Below, one piece after another: positions 46,162-56,128 of a stretch of 64,000 nucleotides of DNA (the stretch's first letter is position 1; each line of letters starts with the position of its first letter). The stretch is from JAFECT01 sp036501825. Lineage in GTDB: Bacteria; Pseudomonadota; Alphaproteobacteria; Caulobacterales; Caulobacteraceae. The stretch is taken from NCBI GenBank assembly GCA_036501825.1, contig DASXZP010000027.1:248001-312000 (forward strand), read 5' to 3'. The notes under the pieces are model-generated. The model searched no databases and had not been told where the DNA came from. It saw nothing but the letters and a program-made list of their open reading frames with translations. The translations under genes were made by a program, and so were the position numbers.

Positions 46162-46484
46162 CAGACGCGAGCCTAACCCTTGATTCCGCTCCTTAGGAAG
46201 CCGTGTCGTGACGGACACGTTCCTCAGCGATCATGACTCAAGCTTCACCTTGCGTCTTGAAATGGCCTTAATTCGGTCCCGCGCGCGCCTGTTTAGGCCC
46301 CGATAGTCTGAGGGTCGGCCGGTCGGGGTCACGGAGAGATCCCGGATCCTGAACAGCCCCCCCAGCCCCCCTGGATTTATACGGGGTCCCGGTCGGTCGA
46401 CAGTTCCTCCAAGCGACAGACGCCCGCTGCATCCTCCCCCCATGCCGCGGGCGTTTTCGCGTCTGGCGCTTGGCTGGAAGAAGA
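46162..46484. other. Gene-free interval upstream of DUF2794
   Basis: This stretch and the repeat after it make a 469-bp gap. I find no coding region I can support. There is a stem of ACGCCCGC (46420-46427) with GCGGGCGT (46447-46454) followed by TTTT, and runs of C around 46360-46375. It could hold a small RNA or an attenuated leader, but I recognise no known RNA family (not 4.5S, 6S, tmRNA or a riboswitch). Confidence 0.4.
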
Positions 46485-46621
46485 AGAGAGTCCACGGACC
46501 ACACGGAAAGCACGGACGGGCGTGGCGTTTCCGAGATTTAGACCCGAATGGTCCGATCAGCTTTTTTCACCGCCGCGAAGCGGCGGTATTCCGTGTTTTC
46601 CGTGTGGTCCGTGGACTCTCT
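46485..46621. repeat. Inverted repeat with CACGGA-word arms, family B copy 1
   Basis: Arms of 32 bp (46485-46516 and 46590-46621) match at 31 positions. They are built from degenerate short words such as CCACGGACCACACGGAAAG. An inner hairpin pairs CCGCCGC with GCGGCGG near 46571-46587. The arm words reappear in the inner arms of the element at 53648-53842. It lies just past the 3' end of the DUF1223 gene. Confidence 0.82.
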
Positions 46622-46630
46622 GTTCGACGG

Positions 46631-47368
46631 CTAAAACCGGCGGGAGGCCAGGATGCGGCCCGTCCTTGTGGCCTGGACCAGGATCACCGACTTCAGCGCC
46701 GGGTCGGACGCCTTGGGCAGCTTGTAGGCGTGGCTGGCGCCGCGCCAGGGGCCGAGCTTCACCAGTTCGCGCACCACGTCGGTCTCGCGGATGACCTTGC
46801 CCTTGTTCTCGCCGGTCTTGGGCGTGACCTCGCGCACCTCCGGGGCATAGCGGACCAGCCACACGTCCGCGCCGCCGGCGGTCGAGCGCGCCGAGCCCAC
46901 CAGGGCCCAGGACGCGCTGCGCAGGGTGATGGCGGGCCGCGCCCCCGGCTCCCTGGCCGCAGCCTTGATCGCGTTCTCGACTTCATCGGCCTTGAGGCCG
47001 GACATCTGCTCGCGGCCGTCCACCACCACCTGGGGCGTGTAGACGTCGCGCAGCTTCATCGCCTTCATGTAGGCGTGCTGGCGGTCAGAGAATTCGGGCC
47101 GGGCAAAGGTGTCGCGCCAGCCCAGGTAATCCCAGTAGTCCACCGGGAAGGTGAGCGCGATCACGTTCGCCTGGTCGGCCAGCCTGGCCACCAGGGCGTC
47201 AGCGCCGGGGCAATCGGCGCAGCCCTGGGCGGTATAGAGCTCAACGACCACGGGCCTGCCGGCCACGGCGTGACGGGTCCGGTGATGGACGGTCCGGGCC
47301 ATGGCGGCCCCGGGTAACGCGAAGGGGGCAATCAGGGCGGCGGCGATCAGCAGCGCTGGTAGTCGCAT
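46631..47368 (-). CDS. DUF1223 thioredoxin-like exported protein
   Basis: A 245-residue protein with a signal peptide (MRLPALLIAAALIAPFALPG). The mature start VVVELYTAQGCADCPGAD is the DUF1223 signature, with a CxxC (C-A-D-C) in a thioredoxin-like position. FPVDYWDYLGWRDTFARPEF and YTPQVVVDGREQMSG follow. Members are predicted periplasmic thiol proteins; function unknown. The ATG at 47368 starts a normal signal peptide; an upstream GTG at 47404 is less likely. Confidence 0.9.
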   Translation of the reverse strand: MRLPALLIAAALIAPFALPGAAMARTVHHRTRHAVAGRPVVVELYTAQGCADCPGADALVARLADQANVIALTFPVDYWDYLGWRDTFARPEFSDRQHAYMKAMKLRDVYTPQVVVDGREQMSGLKADEVENAIKAAAREPGARPAITLRSASWALVGSARSTAGGADVWLVRYAPEVREVTPKTGENKGKVIRETDVVRELVKLGPWRGASHAYKLPKASDPALKSVILVQATRTGRILASRRF

Positions 47369-47421
47369 GGTCGCCTGACTAGCCGTTCCCCTGGGGCGCC
47401 GCACCTCACCCTAGCGTGAGC

Positions 47422-47460
47422 GGGCGGCGCGGGGGGCGAGCCTGCCCCGGTGCGCCGCCC
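47422..47460 (-). terminator. Strong hairpin downstream of acnA
   Basis: A perfect 9-bp stem (GGGCGGCGC with GCGCCGCCC) enclosing 21 bases that can pair further, placed 28 bp after the acnA stop. There is no T-run on either strand, so this may be a 3' stabilising hairpin or a Rho-assisted end rather than a full intrinsic terminator. Confidence 0.4.
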
Positions 47461-47488
47461 CCCGCAACCTTTGGATTTGGCCTGTGGC

Positions 47489-50185
<2,697 letters not shown>

Positions 50186-50379
50186 GGATGATCCTCTCGA
50201 TCGATGGGGCCGCCCCAAAACGGGGTGCGGGCCAGAGACCTTTCGCGGAATTGGGCGCTTGAAACCGGAAAGCACAGGTTGCCGGTTCGCGCCGCCAAAT
50301 CCCCGCGCGGCCGCGGTCCTCTTAGACCCGCGTTACGGTCCCGTCGAGGCGCGCGTGGGCCGTGCGGTCGGCCTCGGGC

Positions 50380-50667
50380 TTATTTCCGGCAAACCTCGGC
50401 GAGAGCTGCAGTGACGGCGTCGGTCCAGGGGTTCTGCGACCACTCCGGATGGCGGCGAAGGTCGTCCAGCACGGGGTCCAGTCCGGCCGGGCAGGGCGCT
50501 GAGCTGTCGAGCTCCCACTCGGCCAGGAGATCAGCGCAGGCGTCGCGGTTTTCGGCCTTGGAGCAGTCCGCTAGGAACTTGGCCGTGGTCGGCGTTTCGT
50601 CGGCGGCGGCCGGCATCGGCGCGGCCAGGAGAGCCGTCGCGGCGAGGAGAAGAACCATCCGTTTCAT
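50380..50667 (-). CDS. Small exported protein, possibly Rap1a/Tai-like
   Basis: A 95-residue protein with a signal peptide (MKRMVLLLAATALLAAPMPA). The mature part has four Cys and the pattern FLADCSKAENRDACADLL then CPAGLDPVLDDLRRHPEW and ALAEVCRK. This resembles the Rap1a/Tai fold, but the match is weak and from memory; no secretion-system effector is nearby. It is divergent from ccmA with a 45-bp gap, and 194 bp of non-coding DNA separates it from acnA. Confidence 0.7.
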   Translation of the reverse strand: MKRMVLLLAATALLAAPMPAAADETPTTAKFLADCSKAENRDACADLLAEWELDSSAPCPAGLDPVLDDLRRHPEWSQNPWTDAVTAALAEVCRK

Positions 50668-50712
50668 GCCGACGCTCCTGGGGCAAAAGCCTGCCGCCAC
50701 GCTAACACGGGT

Positions 50713-51348
50713 ATGCGAACGTCAACAGCGAGGCCGCCCTTGCTGACCGGCCTGGCCATCGAAGGCTTGGCCGTCGAGCGCGGCGCGCGGCGCCTGTTCG
50801 AGGGGGTGTCGCTCACCCTTGCTCGCGGCGAGCTTTTGACCCTGACGGGGGCAAACGGGGCGGGGAAGACCTCGCTGCTTCGCGCCGTGGCCGGGTTCTT
50901 GCGGCCCCAGGCGGGGGACATCCGTTTCGAAGGTCAGGACGCGGAGGACGCCCGTGCCGAGAGCCTCCACTACCTGGGCCACCAGGACGGTCTGAAGCCC
51001 GCGCGCACCGCGTGGGAGGAGCTGTGCTTCCAGGCGCAGTGGTGCGGCGGCACGCGGGAGAGCGCGAAGGCGGCGGTGGAGGCTTTGGCGCTGCAGCCGC
51101 TGCTCGATCTCGAAATTCGAAAGTTGTCCGCCGGTCAGCGCCGGCGCGTGGCGCTGGCCCGGTTGATCGCGGCGCCACGGCCGCTGTGGCTGCTCGATGA
51201 GCCGATGGCGCCGCTGGACGCCGAGCGACGTTCCGGGTTCGGAGCATTGATGGCGCAGCATCTGCAGGGCAGCGGCCTGATCCTGGCCGCCGCGCACGAC
51301 CCATTCCCCGTGCCCGGACGAACCGTGCAGATCGGAGCGTCCGCGTGA
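50713..51348 (+). CDS. ccmA: Heme exporter ATP-binding protein CcmA
   Basis: A 211-residue ABC ATPase of cytochrome c maturation. Walker A GANGAGKTS, signature LSAGQRRRVALARL, Walker B LWLLDEPMAPLD. The stretch LHYLGHQDGLKPARTAWEEL is typical of CcmA. It powers release of heme-loaded CcmE from the CcmABCD complex. Its stop overlaps the GTG start of ccmB (GTGA). Confidence 0.95.
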   Translation: MRTSTARPPLLTGLAIEGLAVERGARRLFEGVSLTLARGELLTLTGANGAGKTSLLRAVAGFLRPQAGDIRFEGQDAEDARAESLHYLGHQDGLKPARTAWEELCFQAQWCGGTRESAKAAVEALALQPLLDLEIRKLSAGQRRRVALARLIAAPRPLWLLDEPMAPLDAERRSGFGALMAQHLQGSGLILAAAHDPFPVPGRTVQIGASA

Positions 51349-52010
51349 AGACGTTCCTGGTCCTGCTGCGGCGCGAACTGGATCTGGCCTGGGGCGGAGG
51401 CGGCGGACCGGTGCTCGGCTGCGCCTTCCTCGCCTGCGTGACCACGCTGCTGCCGCTGGCGGCCGGACCATCGCTGGTGCGCCTCGCCGGGTTTGCGCCG
51501 GGCGCGGCGTGGGTGGCGCTGGCGCTGGCGTCGCTGTTGTCGCTCGAGCGGATGTTCGAACGCGATTACGAGGACGGCGCGCTCGACCTGCTCGCCACCG
51601 GTCCGCTGCCGCTGGAGGCGGTCGCCCTGGCCAAGGGTCTCGCCCAATGGTCCGCCAACGGCCTGCCGCTGGCGGCGGCCGCCCCCATCGCCGCCATCGC
51701 GCTCGGCGCCTCGTCCACGTCGGCGCTCCTGATCCTGGCCTGTGCCGCCATCGGCGGCCTGGGCTTCGCCTTCACCGGCGGCATCGGCGCCGCGGTCGCC
51801 CTGGGCGCCCGGCGCGGCGGCGTCCTGATCGCCGTGATCGTGCTGCCGCTGTTCGCGCCCCCGGTCATCTTCGGCGCCGGCGCGGTGGGCAATTTCACCG
51901 CCGGCCTGCCCTGGCTCGGCGGCCTCGGCTTCCTCAGCGCCTACTCCCTCGCGACCCTGGCGCTGGCCCCCTTCGCCATGGCCGCCGCGGTGAGGAACGC
52001 GTTGGGGTGA
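51345..52010 (+). CDS. ccmB: Heme exporter permease CcmB
   Basis: A 221-residue protein with six membrane segments. It begins FLVLLRRELDLAWGGGGGPV and has LLSLERMFERDYEDGALDLL, a CcmB signature, and later LPLFAPPVIFGAGAV. It forms the CcmAB half of the complex. The GTG start overlaps ccmA. It is separated from ccmC by 236 bp that hold an inverted repeat; in most genomes ccmB and ccmC nearly touch. Confidence 0.95.
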   Translation: MKTFLVLLRRELDLAWGGGGGPVLGCAFLACVTTLLPLAAGPSLVRLAGFAPGAAWVALALASLLSLERMFERDYEDGALDLLATGPLPLEAVALAKGLAQWSANGLPLAAAAPIAAIALGASSTSALLILACAAIGGLGFAFTGGIGAAVALGARRGGVLIAVIVLPLFAPPVIFGAGAVGNFTAGLPWLGGLGFLSAYSLATLALAPFAMAAAVRNALG

Positions 52011-52027
52011 TGGAAAAAAAGTAAGAT

Positions 52028-52189
52028 GGGAGAGGAAGAACTCGAAGGACTCGAAGAAGGGGAAGGGGTCGGCGCTCATTCGCCCGCGTAGCGGGCCTCC
52101 CCTTTTTTGAAGGCGCCTCCGGCGCGGATTCGAGCGCTCGAGACTCACGCTCTTGCTCTTCTTCGAGTCCTTCGAGTTCTTCCTCTCCC
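52028..52189. repeat. Inverted repeat inside the ccm operon, family B copy 2
   Basis: Perfect 32-bp arms at 52028-52059 and 52158-52189, made of the tandem-like word ACTCGAAGGACTCGAAGAAG. Inside is the hairpin GCCCGC-GTA-GCGGGC (52082-52096) followed by CTCCCCTTTTTTG, which looks like an intrinsic terminator, and a second small stem GGCGCCTCCGGCGC. The same inner GCCCGCGTAGCGGGC word occurs in the element at 53648-53842. It lies between ccmB and ccmC. Confidence 0.86.
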
Positions 52190-52246
52190 CGCCTCGCTTT
52201 TTTTCCCGCCTTGTTCCCGCTCCGAGCCCGGACTAGACCCCCGCCC

Positions 52247-52969
52247 GTGATCTTCGGTCTTGCCAATCCCCAGCGGTTCATGGACGCCACGCGCCGTGCG
52301 GGCGTGATCGGGGGCGTGCTGAGTGCGGTTTTGCTGATCGCGGGCGTGTGGCTCAGTTTTACCGCGCCGCCGGACTATCAGCAGGGCGAGACGGTGCGGA
52401 TCATGTTCGTGCACGTGCCGGCCGCCTGGATGGCGATGTTCGTCTACGCGTGCCTCGGCGGCGCCAGCTTCTTCAGCCTGGTCTTCCGCCACGCCCTGGC
52501 CGACGCCGCCGCCAAGGCCGCAGCCCCCCTGGGCGCCGCGTTCAACGCATTGGCGCTGGCAACCGGATCGCTGTGGGGACGGCCGATGTGGGGCGCCTGG
52601 TGGGTGTGGGACGCGCGCCTGACCTCGGTCCTCATCCTGTTCTTCTTCTACCTCGGTTACATGGCGCTGCGCGCCGCCCTCGACGACGAGCAGAAGGCCG
52701 CGCGCGCCGCAGCGATCCTGGCGCTGGTCGGGCTGATCAATGTGCCGATCGTCCACTTCTCGGTGACCTGGTGGAACAGCCTGCACCAGGCCGCGTCGGT
52801 GTTCCGCCTTGGCGGTCCGACCATCGCGTGGAGCCTGCTGCTGCCGCTCTTGGTGATGGCGCTCGGCTACATGAGTTTGTTCTTCACCCTGTGGATCGTG
52901 CGTACGCGGACGGAGGTCATGCGCACGCGCGCCGAAGCGCTGATGCTCAAGCGGGCAGGAGGCGCCTGA
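52247..52969 (+). CDS. ccmC: Heme lyase/exporter subunit CcmC
   Basis: A 240-residue membrane protein with six helices that loads heme onto CcmE. The Trp-rich heme-handling motif is WGAWWVWDARLTS, and the conserved histidines lie in MFVHVPAAWMAM and IVHFSVTWWNSLHQ. I use the GTG at 52247 (VIFGLANPQRF); a TTG at 52211 and an ATG at 52280 are alternatives. No strong ribosome site is visible. Its stop overlaps the ccmD start (TGATG). Confidence 0.94.
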   Translation: MIFGLANPQRFMDATRRAGVIGGVLSAVLLIAGVWLSFTAPPDYQQGETVRIMFVHVPAAWMAMFVYACLGGASFFSLVFRHALADAAAKAAAPLGAAFNALALATGSLWGRPMWGAWWVWDARLTSVLILFFFYLGYMALRAALDDEQKAARAAAILALVGLINVPIVHFSVTWWNSLHQAASVFRLGGPTIAWSLLLPLLVMALGYMSLFFTLWIVRTRTEVMRTRAEALMLKRAGGA

Positions 52970-53118
52970 TGCTGCATCTCGAGATGGGCAAGTATGCGAT
53001 GTACGTCTGGCCGGCCTGGGGGCTCAGCGTGCTGGTGCTCGCAGGCCTCGTCGCCGACACCCTGATGCGGGCGCGCCGTGCGAAAGCGGCGTTGGACCGG
53101 GCGGAGAAGGGCGAATGA
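52969..53118 (+). CDS. ccmD: Small heme exporter protein CcmD
   Basis: A 49-residue protein with one membrane helix (YVWPAWGLSVLVLAGLVADT) and a basic cytoplasmic tail (RARRAKAALDRAEKG), the standard CcmD layout. It is needed to release holo-CcmE from CcmABC. It overlaps ccmC by one base and ccmG by four, and it was too short to stand out by length alone. Confidence 0.92.
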   Translation: MLHLEMGKYAMYVWPAWGLSVLVLAGLVADTLMRARRAKAALDRAEKGE

Positions 53119-53636
53119 AGCGCTGGGTCGCGGTCATTCCGCTCGCCGTGCTGGCGGCGCTGGCGGTGATGTTCTTCGGCTGGACGCTGAAGCGCGACCC
53201 GCACGTCTCGCCGGACGAACTGGTCGGCAAGCCGGTTCCCGCCGTCGCGGTCGAACCCCTCGCGGGCGGCGCGCCGGTGGCGCTGAACACGGCGGTGAAG
53301 GGTCCCGCCCTGGTCAATGTCTTCGCGTCCTGGTGCGCGCCCTGCCGCACCGAGCAGCCGCAGCTCTTGCGCCTGAAGCAACAGGGCGTGCGGATCGTCG
53401 GCGTGGCGTGGAAGGACGAACCGGCCAAGACCCAGACCCTGCTGGGCCAGATCGGCGACCCCTTCGCCGCCGTCTATTCCGACCGCGCCGGCCGCGCGGC
53501 GATCGAACTTGGCATCTCCGGCGCGCCGGAAACCTTCGTGGTCGATTCCAAGGGCGTCATCATCGACAAATGGCCCGCGCCGTTGACGGACGAAGATGCA
53601 GACCGGCTGGCCCGGGAGCTGAGGCGGGCGGGGTAG
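53115..53636 (+). CDS. ccmG: Thiol:disulfide interchange protein CcmG/DsbE
   Basis: A 173-residue membrane-anchored thioredoxin. The N-terminal anchor is VAVIPLAVLAALAVMFFGW, the active site is ASWCAPCRTEQPQL, and GISGAPETFVVDSKG is the CcmG cis-Pro region. It keeps apocytochrome c CxxCH cysteines reduced for heme attachment. CcmE, CcmF and CcmH are not in this window. A terminator-like hairpin follows at 53684. Confidence 0.95.
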   Translation: MKRWVAVIPLAVLAALAVMFFGWTLKRDPHVSPDELVGKPVPAVAVEPLAGGAPVALNTAVKGPALVNVFASWCAPCRTEQPQLLRLKQQGVRIVGVAWKDEPAKTQTLLGQIGDPFAAVYSDRAGRAAIELGISGAPETFVVDSKGVIIDKWPAPLTDEDADRLARELRRAG

Positions 53637-53647
53637 GAAGAAAGATC

Positions 53648-53842
53648 GTCCACGAACCACACGAACCACACGAACGATTCTCCGGCCCGCGTAGCGGGCC
53701 TTTCTTTTTGGAACCACGGAAAACACGGAAAGCACGGACTCGCAGCCGCCCCTTCCGTGTTTTCCGTGTTTTCCGTGGTTCATTTTTAAAGCCGCTGCGC
53801 GGCGGGGATGGCGCGTTCGTGTGGTTCGTGTGGTTCGTGGAC
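53648..53842. repeat. Doubly nested inverted repeat, family B copy 3
   Basis: Outer arms of 29 bp (53648-53676 and 53814-53842) are perfectly complementary and consist of about three copies of ACGAACCAC. Inner arms of 28 bp (53711-53738 and 53754-53781) match at 27 positions and consist of ACGGAAAAC-type words, shared with the element at 46485. A hairpin GGCCCGC-GTA-GCGGGCC sits between the left arms. The element fills most of the 278-bp gap after ccmG. Confidence 0.87.
53684..53709 (+). terminator. Terminator-like hairpin after the ccm genes
   Basis: A 7-bp G+C stem GGCCCGC-GTA-GCGGGCC followed directly by TTTCTTTTT. It sits 47 bp after the ccmG stop and inside the nested repeat. It probably ends the ccmCDG transcript. 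Confidence 0.7.
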
Positions 53843-53914
53843 AAACCTTCTTGCGACGCCTGACCGCAACACCTCGTTAACCCTTTTTCTACACCGATCG
53901 TTAAGCATGCCGGC

Positions 53915-54154
53915 ATGGCTGCCCCGATCCGTCCGCTCCCGCCCGCCTTCACCCCGCCCGTTCGTCCGAACGACCGGGTGAGTGCGGCGCAGCGGGCGTT
54001 CTTTCAGACGGCGGTGACCGGCGTTGCGCCCGCTCCCGCGGCGGAGCCCGCCAAGGCCGCTCAGCCGGCGCCGCGCGTCGTCGAACAGGCGGACGTGAGC
54101 GAACCGGCGGACCGCTGGGCGCGCCCGGGGTCGCGGCTGGACATCAAGGTCTGA
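53915..54154 (+). CDS. Small proline/alanine-rich hypothetical protein
   Basis: A 79-residue frame starting MAAPIRPLPPAFTPPVRPND and ending RWARPGSRLDIKV. It has no signal peptide or membrane span and looks intrinsically disordered. I do not recognise a family. Coding is supported only by position, length and G+C-rich third positions; the ribosome site is weak. It could be a short real gene. Confidence 0.5.
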   Translation: MAAPIRPLPPAFTPPVRPNDRVSAAQRAFFQTAVTGVAPAPAAEPAKAAQPAPRVVEQADVSEPADRWARPGSRLDIKV

Positions 54155-54184
54155 GGGCGGAAGGTCCGCCTACGAAGCGCCCCT

Positions 54185-54781
54185 TCAGGCGGCGCGCTTG
54201 ATCTTCTTTTTCTTCTTGTCGACCTTCTCGGCCTTGGGCGCCTTGTCGCGTTTGGCGTCCTTCTTGTTCTTCTTCTTTTTGCGGCCGTCCTGGGCGTCGC
54301 CCTCGGCGGCGGCCGCGGCTTCCTCGCCGGCGCGGGCGAAGGCGCGCAGGCCCGCGATGAAGCTGTTGCGCTTGCCGCGCGGCAACAGGGTCAGGATCTT
54401 CTTGTCGGCGGCGTCGACCTTGGGCTTGGCGTCGTTCAGTTCTCCGCGGCCCGCGTCGGTGAGGCTGACGGTATTGGCGCGCGCGTCGAGGCTCGAACGC
54501 TCACGCTCCAGCAGGCCCTTGGTGATCATCCGCGCGACCATGTCGGCCAGGGTCGAACGATCGATGCCGGTGGAGCGGACGAGGTCGGTCTGGGTCAGGC
54601 CCGGATTGTGCGCCACTGCGGTCAGCACCGCGTACTGACGTTGGGTCAGGCCGTCGGGCCCGGTTTCGGTGGAATAGAGGTCGAGCGCGAGCTGGAGAAC
54701 CCGGTGCAACAGGTGGCTCGGCGACTGGTCGAGCGGGCTGTCCTCGCCCGGGCGGCCGGTCTTTCCCTTGGTCTTCGCCAT
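54185..54781 (-). CDS. MarR-family regulator with lysine-rich tail
   Basis: A 198-residue protein. The MarR winged-helix region (about 20-150) contains LTQRQYAVLTAVAHNPGLTQ, TGIDRSTLADMVARMITKGL and the wing ERERSSLDARANTVSLT. From about residue 165 it continues into a tail of KKKKNKKDAKRDK-type sequence, which MarR proteins normally lack. The tail may bind nucleic acid non-specifically. The target is unknown; the divergent NUDIX gene begins 118 bp away. Confidence 0.88.
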   Translation of the reverse strand: MAKTKGKTGRPGEDSPLDQSPSHLLHRVLQLALDLYSTETGPDGLTQRQYAVLTAVAHNPGLTQTDLVRSTGIDRSTLADMVARMITKGLLERERSSLDARANTVSLTDAGRGELNDAKPKVDAADKKILTLLPRGKRNSFIAGLRAFARAGEEAAAAAEGDAQDGRKKKKNKKDAKRDKAPKAEKVDKKKKKIKRAA

Positions 54782-54899
54782 GGTCCGATCCTCAGTTGCC
54801 TGCCCCCGGGATATAGCACGGATGCACGACAGTTCGACAACAGACGCTCCGTGGACGGAAACCCTCGCGCCGCCAAGCCGGAGCGCCTAGAACGCTTGT

Positions 54900-55493
54900 G
54901 TGGCAAAGCCCTTCGAGCCGTCCTTCTCGGTGGAAGTCCCGCCCGGCGACAGCCGCCCGCGCCGGGTCTGCGACCGCTGCGGCTTCGTCGATTACGTGAA
55001 TCCGAAGATCGTGGTGGGGGCCGTGGTCGCGGTCAGCGACCGGGGTCCGGCCTTCGGCGAGGGGGCTGTTCCGCTGGCGGACGTTGCGGTTTTGCTGTGC
55101 CGCCGCGCGATCATGCCGAGGCGCGGCTACTGGACCCTGCCGGCCGGCTTCATGGAGGAGGGTGAAACCGTCGCCGACGGAACGCTGCGCGAGGCGCGCG
55201 AAGAAGCGCTGGTCGATCTCGCGCTGGACGGGTTGCTGGCCATCTACGACGTGCCGCACCTGAGCCAGGTGCAGATCTTCCACCGGGCGCGGATGAAGAC
55301 GCCGCAGTTCGGCGCCGGCGAAGAAACCATCGAGGCGCGGCTGTTCCCCTGGGCCGACATCCCGTGGCGCGACCTCGCCTTCTATTCCGTGTCCTGGGCC
55401 CTCGACGCCTTTGAGCAGAGCCGGCTGGAAGCGCGGTTCGCGCCCTTCGGCAATCCGGCCGCCCGAGACTGGTTCATGCCCGCCGGAGTTTAG
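54900..55493 (+). CDS. NUDIX hydrolase with N-terminal Cys pair
   Basis: A 197-residue protein, GTG start. An N-terminal C-D-R-C-G resembles half of a NudC-type zinc ribbon. The Nudix box GFMEEGETVADGTLREAREE keeps the catalytic REARE-E residues, but the box's final Gly position is Leu (EEALV instead of EExGU). It probably hydrolyses a nucleotide-sugar or dinucleotide pyrophosphate such as ADP-ribose. The substrate is uncertain. Confidence 0.87.
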   Translation: MAKPFEPSFSVEVPPGDSRPRRVCDRCGFVDYVNPKIVVGAVVAVSDRGPAFGEGAVPLADVAVLLCRRAIMPRRGYWTLPAGFMEEGETVADGTLREAREEALVDLALDGLLAIYDVPHLSQVQIFHRARMKTPQFGAGEETIEARLFPWADIPWRDLAFYSVSWALDAFEQSRLEARFAPFGNPAARDWFMPAGV

Positions 55494-55503
55494 AGGACGG
55501 CGT

Positions 55504-56118
55504 CTAGAGACCCGTGTCCGGCGGTTCGACCAGCGGCGCGGCTTCGTCGGGGTTGTCCATGTGCTTCATCAAAAACGGCGTCTGCAATCCGGCGAACACC
55601 AAGCCTGCGACCGCATAGACGATTTTGAACCCGACCCAGATCTTGTCGTTGGGAAAGCCCCGCCAGATGATCTCGTTCAGCACCGCGCCGGTCGCGAAAA
55701 ACAGCAGGAACCGGATCGTCAGTATGCGCCAGGCGTGGTCGGGCATGCTGACCGACGAGCCCATCAACAGCCGCAGCGGGTTCTTCTTGAACAGCAGCCC
55801 GATGCCGAGCGCGCTGGCGAAGGCGAGGTAGACGAAGGTCACCTTCATTTTGAGAATGTTCTTGTCGTGGAAGAACAGGGTGAGGCCGCCGAACACCAGG
55901 GCGAAGCCGCCGGAGATCGCCGGCATCGGCGCGATGCGCTTTTCGATCACGAAGCCCAGAACCACCGCCACCACCGATGCGATCATCAGGGTCGGCGTCG
56001 CGTGGATCAGGGCTTCCTTGTCGTGATGCATCTCGCCGATCGCGAACACGACGGCGAACGCGATCAGGGCGCCGTAGTCGATCAGGATGCGCAGGACGGT
56101 CTTGAGCGGTGGACTCAC
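55504..56118 (-). CDS. ispZ: Septation protein A (IspZ/YciB family)
   Basis: A 204-residue inner-membrane protein with five to six hydrophobic helices. Diagnostic stretches: TVLRILIDYGALIAFAVVF, GGFALVFGGLTLFFHDKNIL and LNEIIWRGFPNDKIWVGFKI. YciB-type proteins influence division and envelope synthesis. It lies 10 bp downstream of ftsY and is probably co-transcribed, as often seen in alphaproteobacteria. Confidence 0.93.
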   Translation of the reverse strand: MSPPLKTVLRILIDYGALIAFAVVFAIGEMHHDKEALIHATPTLMIASVVAVVLGFVIEKRIAPMPAISGGFALVFGGLTLFFHDKNILKMKVTFVYLAFASALGIGLLFKKNPLRLLMGSSVSMPDHAWRILTIRFLLFFATGAVLNEIIWRGFPNDKIWVGFKIVYAVAGLVFAGLQTPFLMKHMDNPDEAAPLVEPPDTGL

Positions 56119-56128
56119 ACTGAATTCC

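Noticed and set aside
46162..46484. Small RNA gene (SRP, 6S or tmRNA) in the gap upstream of DUF2794
   Set aside because: None of the conserved sequence cores of these RNAs is present. A weak stem with TTTT remains unexplained.
46268..46513. Short open frame on the - strand in the same gap
   Set aside because: Runs into the inverted repeat, has no ribosome site and an Arg/Pro/Gly-rich translation without family features.
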